Shown here: positions 23,062 to 34,493 of the stretch, one piece after another
Layout: each line of letters starts with the position of its first letter
Numbering within the stretch: the first letter of the stretch is position 1
Assembly: GCA_023374045.1 (NCBI GenBank)
Contig: CM041776.1
Location: forward strand, 40,678,171-40,742,170
DNA length: 64,000 nt
Origin: Limonium bicolor
Taxonomy: Eukaryota > Streptophyta > Magnoliopsida > Caryophyllales > Plumbaginaceae
Reading direction: 5' to 3'
The notes under the pieces: model-generated
Databases searched by the model: none
The model's input: only the letters and a program-made list of their open reading frames with translations
Told to the model about the DNA's origin: nothing
Translations under genes and position numbers: made by a program

Positions 23062-23524
23062 CACGTCTCTCCAGGTTAGACCAAATAACAATTATGAATG
23101 ATACTTGTTCTTATCATCGAGCTAGGATTTGACTATATGCATCTAAACCTTTTCCACTTAACATCCAGGGACTCTCTGAGTGGACGTTGTTCTTACCAAT
23201 TGGAGGTAAGGATGTCATGGTGGCATGGGGTAAACTGTTCTCTTCATCTCCTAACGACATCATGTATGGTGAACACTCCGATGTTACCATATGTGGGCGC
23301 TTGTGGATGACTATGTTGCAAAACATGCTGATGGTACCTCTACCATAGAAAAAAAAACACTACGAGATGCACAAACTACTACAGTGCAATGGTTAATTAG
23401 ATTGGTCAAACTCCCGGACTAGGTTAGCGCAATGAACACTTACTCTTAGATTATTATTATTATGCAACATTTCAATCAATCTATGGTTAAAGCTCGCAAA
23501 CTTAATTAATTAATATCTTGGGAA
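23062..23524 (+). other. Possible upstream part of the Ulp1-type transposon gene
   Basis: Short broken frames only. It precedes the recognisable pseudogene directly and has mixed codon-like text, but I could not identify a transposase domain. Includes an AT microtract near 23449-23463. Confidence 0.25.
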
Positions 23525-24892
23525 AAGGTTAAGCCAACAAAATCTAGTAAAGGGAAAGGAAAAAGTGTTATCGCACTAGCTCCTTCGAAGATATCCACTA
23601 ATTTCATGGTTACAGCTTATTTAGTGGAGCAAAGGATATTGGATGGATTGTCATAGAATATGAGACTTCTGCACTCGGCTCTTCTGTTGACGACGCCTCA
23701 TAGTGCTTCGATCACTGTGGAGGATGACCAGAGTCTATTTCACTATCAAGCCGCAGGATTAAACCATCAATTCAAAATATATATGTCCAGTTTTGCTGGG
23801 GTATTCAAGAGGGATTGGTTAAATGTGTCAATCCTCAACTCAGTCATCATGTGAGCGACTTATACCTTGTATTATCTGAATGCACGACTTAAAATAGTTG
23901 TTTTAATAAAACTAAATCGATGATGTTATTGTCTTTATGGTGCAGGTGTGTGCAGTCTAAGGCACTTGACGTGTATCATAATGAAAATTAATTTGGATTT
24001 TTATGCCCTGCTATGTGCTCCGAAGTAACTATGTTAAGTGACGTCCAAGGCCTTATGTAGTACTTCACAAATGCAATCTTTGAATGTGCAAACAAGTCAT
24101 ACATTGTGCTGCCATATTATCACAAGTAAGTTTTTTGTCCATATCTTAGTATGTTTCAATTATAAATTGTGCTATTTGTATAATGATTTCAAATTTATTC
24201 TACTATGTGAACAATCGACACTGGTCATTGTTGGTTTTGTCCATGAAGCACCCCAAGAGTCTTTCAGTTTGGCTCACTTGGTAGGAGTGCCAAGAAACCA
24301 GCGATAACATCAACACTATTGAAGTGAGCTACTTAACTTATACAACAATTGTTATTACTTAATATATTGCTTCAAAATATCTAATTTAACTATGTGTATT
24401 TCAAACTGTTTGTTTGGTATAGTGCCTTAAAAGCTGCATTGTTTTCAATGCAAAGGCAAGTGAAGAGCATCCTCTGGACCCTAGTGAAGGTATTCTTACT
24501 TAATTTGTGTAATATTATCAATAGTAGTTAACACATATTGATAGTAGATCTGCAAGTATGACTAAGAACATACATGTGTGTATGTATAGTGTCCAGTGTA
24601 GCTGGGAGGTTCAGAATATGGATACTATATCATGAGGTTCATGCATGACTTAGTAGCAACATCCACCCTTTTACTAGAAAACTCATTAGACAGGGTATAT
24701 AGCATCCTTTGAAAGTTTTAGTTTATATTTTTATCTTTTGTTGCACTTGTAGTTTCTCATTAAAGTTCCTTTTTTGTTTAAGGCTTTCGAGTAATTAGTA
24801 GGCAGTGGACGATATAAAGATATGAAGATCGTCACATAATTGAGGTGCTCGAGGAATGGTCAGAATTCGTCTCCATGAATATACTTAGTTGA
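23525..24892 (+). pseudogene. Ulp1-like (C48) peptidase pseudogene, transposon type
   Basis: Ulp1-family domains are carried by many plant Mutator- and CACTA-type transposons; the active relatives cleave SUMO-like proteins with a His-Asp-Cys triad. Visible in order: a Lys-rich stretch (SSKGKGKS), then KRDWLNVSILNSVIM, a spliceable intron 23851-23945 (gtgagc...tgcag) continuing the frame into CVQSKALDVY, then ECANKSYIVLPYYHK, a second intron starting near 24125, and HWSLLVL with the catalytic His. LVGVPRNQR sits where the Asp-bearing LDSL segment is expected. Then comes GSEYGYYIMRFMHD, where the catalytic Cys position is Tyr (TAT), and a terminal EVLEEWSEFV motif. In-frame stops (near 23654, 24055, 24609) and frame changes show it is dead. 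No terminal inverted repeats were located. Confidence 0.75.
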
Positions 24893-24929
24893 TCATGATT
24901 TTGTACTGACTAGATGCGTATTGTAATTC

Positions 24930-25010
24930 ATTGCAATTGGAATGTGTTGAAGTGTGTTGAAGTTGAATGCGGTGAAGTGTATTGAAGTGGAATGTGGTGA
25001 AGTATGCTTT
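24930..25010 (+). repeat. Short degenerate tandem repeat (GAATGTGGTGAAGTGTATTGAAGT-like)
   Basis: About three imperfect units of 25-28 bp rich in TTGAAGTG and GGTGAAGT, just downstream of the Ulp1-like pseudogene stop. Possibly part of the transposon's 3' terminal region. Confidence 0.5.
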
Positions 25011-25073
25011 AGACATTTTGGTTGTTATTGCATTATGTAAACTTTCTTGTTTCTTGTCAATAGTATGGCGCGC

Positions 25074-25681
25074 TGTAACGCCCCTATTTACCATAATTAC
25101 AGCGAAAATAAAACTCTAAGGCGATTACAGACCATCGGGTTCCAAACACCCGACACCAAACCTCACCAATTACAACTTACAATTTACAAACTACGGTCTG
25201 AACTCGAGAAAACTTAACATGATTAAAATACAGATAAATTACAACAACTCTCCACAAAACCTAATCCCATCCCAAACACTCATTCTCTTCGTGGCCACCT
25301 GTAAATCAATTCGTACCTGCAAGATGCAACCAAGTTCGGGTGGGTCAGTTCCCTGGAATGGAACTGGTACTAATCTCTAAAACAGAACTTTAAAAATAAT
25401 CTTTAAACAAGCAGTAACTTAGAATCACTATTTAAAACAAAACAGAGAAACAAGCACTTTAAAAATCACCAAGTCAAAGATAGCAAGTTAAAGATAGAGA
25501 CAACAACAGAAAAGGAAAGTTAGTAACAATTTCACACCATGAGTTAGTGAGTGTCCAATGCCTTAGTTAGATTAAGTTCCAATTAGGAGTAGAGAAACCA
25601 AGTAGTCACCAGGACTAGGAATGATTGATAGATAACGAAGAATCCAAAAACCCAAGAGTAGAACAAACCCCAATGCCAAGT
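25074..25681 (-). repeat. Chromovirus-like LTR terminal fragment
   Basis: Begins TGTAACGCCCC and has AGCGAAAATAAAACTC, then GTACCTGCAAGATGCAACC near 25312 and a GGGTGGGTCAG passage. This is the same order as the LTR ends at 29014, 32144, 35792 and 45381 (TGTAACACC..., GCAGCGGAAACTC, GTACCTG). Minus orientation. No PBS adjoins it on the left, so it is a fragment or 3' LTR end; the target of insertion seems to be the Ulp1-type transposon DNA. Confidence 0.6.
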
Positions 25682-25857
25682 ACGTCCTTTTAGGACAGGG
25701 GATATACAGCCCCTCTCTGTTAACTACGTCCACTAAGGACAGGGGATATACAGCCCCTCTCTGTTAACTACGTCCACTAAGGACAGGGGATATACAGCCC
25801 CTCTCTGTCTACAACGTCTCTTTTGGGACATGGGATATACAGCCCCTCTCTGTTGCC
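25682..25857 (+). repeat. 44-bp tandem repeat, four units, two hairpins per unit
   Basis: Units start at 25682, 25726, 25770 and 25814. Each contains a GTCC-loop-GGAC inverted repeat followed by GGGG-atatacag-CCCC and CTCTCTGT. Units 2 and 3 are nearly identical; units 1 and 4 differ but mostly keep the pairing: GTCCTTTTAGGAC in unit 1, and GTCTCTTTTGGGAC in unit 4, which pairs with a G-T. Confidence 0.88.
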
Positions 25858-25880
25858 GATGACGACGTGACCATGAAGAA

Positions 25881-26072
25881 CCGCCCAAGTACCACCTCAT
25901 AATAGGCGGACAACACATTGAGGCAACCGCCTCAATATAGGCGGACGTGACCATGAAGAACCGCCCAAGTACCACCTCATTATAGGTGGACATGAGTAAC
26001 ATACAACCGCCTATTAACATGCGGACAAGAGAGGAGAATGTACGTGAGAGAAGACCGCCCCATATGTAGTGG
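25881..26072 (+). repeat. CCGCC/GGCGG hairpin array, five units
   Basis: Inverted repeats at 25881-25909 (CCGCC...GGCGG), 25927-25944 (CCGCCT-caatat-AGGCGG), 25961-25989 (CCGCC...GGTGG), 26007-26024 (CCGCCT...GCGG) and 26055-26072 (CCGCC...GTGG). A 46-bp passage starting CGTGACCATGAAG is duplicated at 25865 and 25945. The array lies about 180 bp upstream of the TATA box at 26253. Confidence 0.75.
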
Positions 26073-26252
26073 ACGCGTTAAATGTCCAGGAAATCAACGG
26101 GTTATCTTCTTTGCCGACTCGCTACAACTTGATTCCGCCATATCCATTAGCAGTCGGCGCCTACCAGAAATCACTCACGCGTTTTGTCTTGTCCCCTGCA
26201 ATCAGTGAGCTGCAATCAATGAGCTGCAACTCTGCCTCTCTTCGCTTCCTCT

Positions 26253-26259
26253 ATATAAG
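26253..26259 (+). promoter_or_regulatory. TATA box of the plus-strand LTR fragment
   Basis: CTCTATATAAGCC followed by an exon-like CT-rich leader (ctccatttaccttctcc). Context and consensus suggest an LTR promoter. The open frame across it (26069-26449) has no protein similarity. Confidence 0.55.
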
Positions 26260-27062
26260 CCACGCTCCATTTACCTTCTCCAGTGTCCTTTCGGAGGCTC
26301 CTTCCGTGGTTCCCTCCGGAGTTCCAATTCACCCCATCAATCCATCTTCGAACCACTACACCTTCACTCACTCGTTCATTCCATTTCTAATCTCCCGCTT
26401 CTCCATTTTTTCTTTTCATTTCATTAGTTTACATATACTCTGGGAATAATTATTATGTATCTGTATTAATTATGCAATACGTTTTACTGGTTTTAATTTT
26501 AATGAAGTTTGTTACGCTTAAAGGTTTTCTCGCATCTTTTTAATAAACCTCATGAATTTATTAAAATGCTTTACTAAGTCTGTTTTTGATTTCATCGGTT
26601 GGAAACAGATGGGTTAATTAAGCCGTAAAACTGGGGGAAACTTATTTTCATCGTTTAAGTTAGTACTCAGTTGCAAATGTAATCCCTCAATACTCCTCTG
26701 CCGTTTACAGGCTTTTTGCTCGAGTTTTCATCGGACCTTGCATTACAGGTAAACGAGTTCTTATGAGTTTTCATCGGACCTTAAGAAAATAACAGGAATC
26801 TTGCCAAACAATTATAATTAAACCAGTAGACCTAGCATGAAAGAGCAGATATTATATTAACGTGAACCAGAGTCCCGTTTAGTTATTCTGTTAACTTAGT
26901 TTATTTAATCTTTCCTTTTTATTTTTAATACAAGTCAATTAATCCCCCCTTTTTTGTGACACGCTTAGGTACTATTATATGCACATTAGTCCCACGGTTC
27001 GACATCCGGTCGCTTACATTTTACTATACTACCACGACCGGGATTTGTTTGCAGCCCGACAT

Positions 27063-28997
27063 TTATTTTGAGTTTTTAATTTCTTTTCTTTTAATTTTAC
27101 ACCAGTTTAACCTCTCACTTTACAACGTCTGCAGTTTTCCATCTTGATCCTATTGAGGATTAACAGTTTTTTTCTCCTTTTTTCTAAGTATTTATTGTGT
27201 ATTGGTGTGTGCCGTTATAGGCATAGTGTTGGCCCTGATTGTTATATGGTTATATCTCATCTACGATTTCCTATGAGGTTGGGAATGAGTTGTTCCGTCG
27301 GGTACTCATATCTGATACCTCGTTCGTTAAATTGGATGTTTTCTAGTTGTCTAACAGCTGATGTATCACGGTTCTTTGATTTCCTACCATCATTAAGGAT
27401 GGTGGTGTATCTAGTAAGTGTTATAAAATTTCATATGGGGTCGTTAAATTTAATGCTAGCATATGTTTATGGTGTTTTGCTCTTAAGTCGATGTTAATGG
27501 TTCATTAACATTTATGTGTAGTTTGTTACAGGTTGGGGTATGCCCTTTAGTTGTAGCGGTTGGACTCATCGGGTCCTTCTGAGGTTTGTAGGCCTCATGT
27601 TTTAAGGGTTGTGTGACTCTATTTTGTGACGGGTTGTATTTACGGGATTTGTGCGATGATCGTATGAATATTTAATGGTTACCGGTGGCCATGGCATCAT
27701 ACCCTGTGGCCCACACGGTCTGGTAGAATTTGGTTGTAGTGCAGCACTTGCTTTGGCTAATGTGCAAGGTAGGCGGAATTATTAATATATTGATTTTCAG
27801 AGCGCTTGCTGTAGCAATTGCGCCATGCTGGTTGAGTTATCGGTGTTGTATTTACTGGTCTCATTGACATTCTAGTCGTTTGAGTTTGGTTTAGATGATT
27901 TGTCTTGAAGAGGGTAGTATTGGAGTTATTACGGTTCGTTAAGGTATGATATGTTTTCTAGGGTAGTTCTATTTCTAGGTTCTCTGAATTGGGCTCTTTT
28001 CTGAGTTTTATTTAAAACTCTTCATGGTAGAAGGAGGTTTTTTTTACGCATACGCTCTCGCAGTCAATTTATTAAATTAAGGGTGTGTGGCTACCTAGAT
28101 CGCGCTGCGTACTAGTACCAGCGCCTAAGGTTCTCGCAAAATTCAAGGCATTCTGCCCCTAGTGACTCCCTTCCCCTTTTTAATTGCTCGTATCAGCTGG
28201 GGTCTACCCTGCGTAGCTACCTCGTGGTGCTTCGGGTACAGCAGATGGAGTACTCTAGTTGTCCTTTGGTATGACATTCGTCTTCTTGAGTGTTGTGTAG
28301 CAGTAATTTTAGGAGTTTAACCCGTAAGCTCATATGGTTATTGCAATTGTAGGCCAGGTTCTTCTGAACCTTCTAGGTTGTATCGGGTTGGAGTTATCCC
28401 TTTCTGGGAGAAACTTCTAAGCGGTCATTGGTCCCGCATGTAATGCATTTTCGATAGTAGTCTAAGACTCATTTTTCTATTCTTCACTCTTCAGGTGTAT
28501 TCATCGGTGCTTTCTCTATCTTGTTGTCACAACAATTATAGTAACCACATCGGTCTTCCGAATAGGAGGAATTCTACCGTCTCCTTGGCGTCATCTATTA
28601 CATTGCTTCTACGGGCTTCAAAGTGTGGGCAGCGGCGGGTGGGGTACCACTGCTGTTTCCTGGGATGTTGTCCCATCAAGCTGGTGCGGTTACTGCCGTC
28701 TCAACGCTATTCGGGGTTGCAGGACCTCCGTTACCCCTGACTTGCCTCGCCCTGCGTGGCTTTTATCTCTACTCGACATCCGTGATACAGTATGTCGTAT
28801 CATTTCTCGGTAGTTAAACGTACGGTAGTCAATAATATAGAAATGCCATTAAGGCTAATATTGTCACGCATTTAGCGCTACTAAGACACTAGTTCGTTTA
28901 AGACCAGATGTCTGGTACCTCACAAACGTTTCCCGTATTCCCATAATCCTAAGCTCACTGTCTCAATCCTAATATCTTGTCATTAGAGCAGTACTCC
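27063..28997 (-). other. Non-coding internal region of a minus-strand chromovirus-like element
   Basis: Adjoins the PBS at 28998. Blocks resemble the PBS-proximal internal DNA of the 35792-50058 element: the GCGCTTGC...TTGCGCCATGCT hairpin at 27802-27823 matches 44566-44592, and the CTTTCTGGGAGAA passage near 28402 matches CCATTCTGGGAGAC near 44754. No gag or pol similarity is seen. The far end is lost near the LTR fragment ending at 27062. Confidence 0.55.
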
Positions 28998-29009
28998 GCT
29001 CTGATACCA
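28998..29009 (-). other. Primer binding site, initiator tRNA-Met
   Basis: The plus strand reads gctctgatacca, the 3' end of plant initiator tRNA-Met; in sense it is TGGTATCAGAGC. It is 4 nt from the LTR edge at 29014. An imperfect inverted repeat pairs 28982-28989 (ATTAGAGC) with 28998-29005 (GCTCTGAT), partially sequestering the PBS. Confidence 0.9.
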
Positions 29010-29013
29010 CTTT

Positions 29014-32000
29014 TGTAACACCTCTACCCTAAAATCCGGATAATCTAACGCGCCTAACAAAATTAATTAATCGAGACGCAACAGAAATAAAACCGATAAT
29101 AAACTTAACCCGGGTATTACCGCCATTTCTCACCCATGTGAGCAATTAAGCCTTACCAACAATTCAATCCCAAGAATCCGCAGTGATGACAGAGACATAT
29201 TACAATCCGAAGTTTACAATAATCCAAAAAGAGTAGTGAGCTGTCTAACTAAACCAATATCATAAAGTTCGGGTGAAGTTTAAACAAAAATCTAACTATC
29301 CCATAAGCCCGCACTCGCGCATTGGTCTTCAATCAGATACCTGTAATTGGTGCCCATAAAGGCTCAACACAACTGCTGGTATGCTACCATATGATCCTCT
29401 TGGACCTTTGAACTACTCAGATTAATTAGCCCAATTGTTAACATGTAGTTCCGGTTTCATGCTATTCCATTTTACAACATAACAACTGTAAAATACAATA
29501 GTAAAGCAAACAACAATTCATCCAATAATAATTAGTTCATTCCATGCAACAATAAACATATAAACATCCAACGCATAAGAAGGTAAAGTAACGTAATGAG
29601 AGCTAGTCTTATGATTTCTTGTGTCAGGGCCTCTAGGGCCGTTGTTCGTTCTTTACATGTAGTCAAGTTCTCAACTTAATCCTTGTTCCATTTCACTTCC
29701 TAACTTTTCCACTTTACCACCACACTCTCACTTAGTTCACAAATTCTGGGCCTAAATGCCCTTACTCAGTTTACAATTTCTGGGCCCAAATGCACTTACA
29801 CCAGTGGCGGTGCCTCCGTCCAACAAAGTTTGCGTTTGTTGGAAATCCACAACTTAAAGTTATAGGATATAATGTTATTGGGGCCCAATTGCCCGTTCCA
29901 CCAACAACGGTGTCTCTAACCAAGTAGCCATACAATACTTGGAGTTTCCTTGAGTGGACCTGTTGTCAGTCATCCCCTCTATGATCACAATGCGCAACCA
30001 GGCGGTCCTGGATTTCTCACAATCTTCAGATCTTCCTTCATAGCCAACCTCTTACTGAATTGTTTAAGTTCTCTTAAACCACATGCCTAAGATTCAATAT
30101 TAGGTTATCCAGTGATTAATTTCTCGAGTGTATATGGACCTTTTAGGTCTTTGATGTATGCCTTGAAGTCATCTAGTGTAAGTTCGTACTCGAGCTCATT
30201 TCTTTTTGAGCGGTGTTTCTCTATCACTACTCATGTATGTTTGGTATCTGTCTCAGTTCGTATAACTAACGCTTACAAATAATGGCACACGTATTCGACA
30301 GATAAATCATATAACATAATTACATTCAAGCATGCATATCTTCTTAGCAAACATTTTACACATCCAAACCTAAGAAGTCCTCAAGCACAATCAGAACATA
30401 CAATAACATACCGTTCACTGCTAAACAATGCTAGCATGACGTATCACTCTTATCCACTACGCTGGCACCGAAGCTCGTATCTATCGGCCCGTATCTCTGG
30501 AACATGTATTGCTCTAATATTAGTGTCTATATTACGAGTCTACTTAACCATTCCAGAATAAACTCTAGTCATCATCCCGTAGTTAACCCCTTAGTCGGTT
30601 GTTTGTTTAACTCAGGTTTTGTCATTAACCCTCCGGATTTCGGTTTTGTTTTATACTATAGTTACGTGTATGCAATATTCGATACCGGAATAATATTTAG
30701 TACGTAGGAATTATACTCTCAATATCCCATGTGTTTATCGAGTTTAATTGTCTTTGCATGTTTACGTGCACACCTACGTGCATGCATGGTATTCTATATA
30801 ATATATCTATGCATGCATATAATATAGTTTGTTGACATGTTTCACTAGACCATGTTATACCTCCACTTATAAGTACACATTATCTTGTGCATTGGTTAAC
30901 TAACCCACTTGGTCAAGTTGTGTTGATTGGACAACGTAGTTTGACTCGGTTAATGTTTCAAGTCAATATTTCATTATAGTTGATATTTAATCATCAACTC
31001 ATAATACATCATGTTATAACACTTGTAATTATATTTCTAACCCATAGATCTTCCCACATTAACCTTATATGATTAATACTCACATTACATGTTTACCTTG
31101 TATTGTAAATTCATAATATATGAATTATGAAGTTTCTCCATAATGAATTTATTCATTATTCTATGTGAAACACACTTGAATTTATTTGTGTTATTTATTC
31201 ACGAATCTTTTACCAAGGATTCATTTTGATGTTATACAAGGTATTTATACATTATCATGTTCCTTATATTATAAGGGTTTTAACCATATGTTATACTTCC
31301 CAATTTAATCTCATCATTTTATGTGATTGTTTACAAGTATATTTATACCATAATAATTCCTTTATAGTATACTCTCTTATACTTTAATATTATGTCACAC
31401 TATATCATTTTAAACTTAATAATATATTCAGCCTATACTTTTAAAATTCCAAACCGGCCCACCTATAATTTCAGAAGTTATAATCTTTCCCCATTCCTTT
31501 TGATTATTTACAATATCAACCCAAACATTTTATTTGTTACATTTCTAACCTCATTCAACTTATAACCTAAGATTCCCAAACATTATAATATACACATATA
31601 TAAATACATGTATTCGAACAGCACCCTACCATTTTCCCGATTTATTCTTTTCACCCACAACTTCTTTTAATTTATATATTGTCCCTCTTTATTTTGTAAA
31701 CTTAAAATTTAATACCTAAAACTTTATATTATACACATTAACTTCTTTAATTCTAAAAACTCCCAAAATAATTTCTTAAATTCCCAAACAGCCCCTAGCC
31801 TGTCCCAATATTATTTTCCACTCCTTAGTTTAGGTTATTTACATAATAACCCCATAAGTTTTATAAATGTCACATTTTAATACTTAAACTATATATTATA
31901 ATCCTCAGTTTATTAAATTACCAAAACTAGCCCAAAAATTCTAAATAATTCCAACGGACCCCTAGGGTCTTAATATTCATATTCCATCCCCTATAATTCT

Positions 32001-32143
32001 CGGAAATTACATAGTCACCCCCATAATAAAATTAAACTTAATATTTTCTTTAAATCACCAAAACAATTACTTTATTATTTTAATTGGTCAAACCTCACAT
32101 GTGGTCAAGGTTGACCACCCAAAATATTCCTTTGACCCATACT
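29014..32143 (-). repeat. Truncated 5' LTR, chromovirus-like
   Basis: Starts TGTAACACCTC next to a PBS and runs 3.1 kb. Very AT-rich from about 30900. Includes short GGGCCCAAATGC-type repeats (29740-29930). The sense start of the LTR (TGAAATACCCC type) is missing because another LTR begins at 32144. Confidence 0.75.
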
Positions 32144-32774
32144 GTAACACCCCAACTGCTAATCTCGTCATTACCTCTTAAACTGTCCCAATTACCAATA
32201 ATCTCGCAGCGGAACTCTAAATACAACAAAGGGTGATACAACGCCGTTAGCCACCCATATGGCTAACCAGGCCTATCTCACATACAGAACGGTCTGATGG
32301 ACTGGAACAACCGGAATACACAATACAAAATACAATATCTCAAACTCATTTCTTTACTATACGAGTCTAAATAAATGGATGCCGACAACATTCGGGTCTA
32401 CACTTCCTTCAATACATAAGTAATTAAAACTACTACCCATGCAACCCACCGACCCCGTCCTACTCTCGAACGGTAACATCTTCGGTGTACCTGTAAATAA
32501 AAACATCGCCCTAGGGGCTCAGCTTAACGCTGCATATGAAATTCGCATACCCCGAGCGCTAACCGGGTACGCGACCACTTAGTCGGATATACATGGAGTT
32601 CATTTTAGTCAAAAACATGCATCAAAGCAATACAATAAGTACATGTAATGCTCAAGGAATCTACATCAATCATGGAACACAATTCCTAACTAACATAACA
32701 AGGTTGTTAGTTGTATCTGGTTACTCTTAGGCCAGGGTTATTCATTCATAGCCTTGTTTACTTATTCAATACAT

Positions 32775-32935
32775 CACCCGTCTCTCTCGGGTTACTTATT
32801 CATATACACACCCATTTCTTGGGCTACTCGTACTATACTCACCCACACTCTCGGGTTACTTATCTCATTATCTCACCCATACTCTTGGGTTATTTACTCA
32901 TTATCTCACCCATACTCTTGGGTTATTTATACTCA
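32775..32935 (+). repeat. About 33-bp mini-hairpin tandem repeat, five units
   Basis: Units begin at 32775, 32809, 32840, 32874 and 32907 with CACCC..TCTTGGGTTA(C/T)T text. Each unit holds an ACCC-8 nt-GGGT stem. The homologous plus-strand LTR has six units at 61319-61516. Confidence 0.85.
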
Positions 32936-34166
32936 AGCTCTTGTAGATTCTGAGACGATACAGGTCTCCTACGTCACGCTTGTTACTCTTAATACATACT
33001 TAGGCCAAAACTCATGGCTCTCTAGCATAGTCTTACTTCCCCGGTTTCGACCTACTCTGGGTCTAGCATGGTGGGAAGGTTCAACTAGCTCACGGAACTC
33101 TCTTAGTTCCTATCTCTTTTACTTAGGCCCGACTACTCTCGGACTACTCTCGTTCCCATACACTCCTCTCTCGGAGTTATAATAATATCATGTATATTAG
33201 TCTAGAAGCATCACTCTCGATGTTTCTAATGACTTGGGAACATTACTTAAGTTCGGTTAATCTTAGGTTTTAAGAGTTACCCATACATTTACTTTACTCA
33301 TACTTTCGGTTACTTGCATATACCCGGTAAAATCCTCATATAGGAGGTCGACCATGTCTCAAGGGAGTTACTAATCCCTCAGGTCTCTTTTACCTTCTTC
33401 ACTGGTTCACATCTTCGAACTATCTTAAATCCTCTTGAAGGAGGTTCACTTATCTTTCCACTCTCATTTGTTTCGTGGATTGTTTCAATGTGGTTTTCTA
33501 ACCATTATCGGGTATTTACTCAACCCGTACTTCTCCTCACATTCTAGGGATTTCATATGTTTGCGTTATCGTTATACTTTAACGGATAGTTTGTGTGTTT
33601 GCACATTTTCGTTATCATAAGCATCGACCCGATCTACGGGTCTCTAGCCAAACGTTACTCACTATGTGTCGGTCTTTACACTATGTTAGACCACACCGGC
33701 ATACAAGTATGTTAGCTCATTCAACATACAACATGACATACATAATCAAACAAGGGATTATTTTCATGCTTTAATCTTGATTAAGCCGGCACACAAACAC
33801 ACAAATCAACGTAACTCGGTTAGCACGCGGAGTATGAGAAAATCATACCTTTCACCGGGGTTTTTACTTTTACCGTGTCATCTCACCATGCTCAGGTCAC
33901 GCACGACTCTCTGATAATGTTCCAAACATTATTGTTAATACTAAGATCATACGGTACATAATAAAATGCTACTCCCGTACTTACCCCGTTATCCCGACAT
34001 CTCGGTTTTACTTTTATTAATTTGAGTTCTTAATTCACACTCAATTCTAACACCTTCTAAGGCCTTTACATGTGACCAAACAAGGCCTTAACATCTTATA
34101 ACATCATTAACATTCAAACCCCCATCATTTACAACCTTAAAATACTCTCTGTAGGCTTCTGGGGGT

Positions 34167-34493
34167 GGTCCGGGACTTAGTCCCTATCTTAAGTCCCGGA
34201 CCAAAGTATTACCAAACTCTCGGGTGAAAAACAACACCTGGTCCGGGACCTTGTCCCTATCCCAAGTCCCGGACCAAACACAATCTTCACTCTCGGCCTT
34301 TTATTTCACTTGGTCCGGGACTTCATGCAGGAGTTAAGTCCCGGACCATAATGCAGGCAAATCTCTCGTCTTAAAATTACATGTGGTCCGGGACTTGGGC
34401 ATGGACTTAAGTCCCGGACCAAGCTGGTAGTGAAGTCTCGGGGGTAAAATCAGGGGTGGTCCGGGACTTGGTCCTGGACCTAAGTCCCGGACC
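34167..34493 (-). repeat. Hairpin array D: five units
   Basis: Hairpins at 34167-34202, 34240-34275, 34312-34347, 34385-34420 and 34458-34493; period 72-73 bp. Arms are GGTCCGGGACTT/AAGTCCCGGACC with small variants (second GGTCCGGGACCTTG...CAAGTCCCGGACC; fifth ends CGGACC). Spacers read ACCCGAGAG on the minus strand, so the array is sense with respect to this LTR. Confidence 0.92.

Larger units (their letters stand above)
25858..27062 (+). repeat. Athila-like LTR fragment, plus strand
   Basis: The end (CTACCACGACCGGGATTTG...CAGCCCGACA, near 27030-27062) and the preceding GTCCCACGGTTCGACATCCGG match the reverse complement of the 1449-1560 LTR end. A TATA box (TATATAA, 26253-26259) is followed by a CT-rich leader. 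GC hairpins lie just upstream of it, mirroring the order in the main Athila LTR. The upstream limit is uncertain and the final few bases and internal region are missing. Confidence 0.6.

Noticed and set aside
25074..25094. Possible target-site duplication for the LTR starting at 25074
   Set aside because: No matching 5-bp sequence could be placed because the opposite end of that LTR is not identified.
26069..26449. 126-codon frame across the LTR promoter
   Set aside because: Contains the TATA box and leader; no domain and no codon-usage signal.
34167..34493. CRISPR-like look of the hairpin arrays (36-bp palindromic repeats, 36-bp spacers)
   Set aside because: Spacers are related to each other rather than unique, the arrays sit in plant LTR retrotransposons, and no cas gene is present; the resemblance is geometric only.
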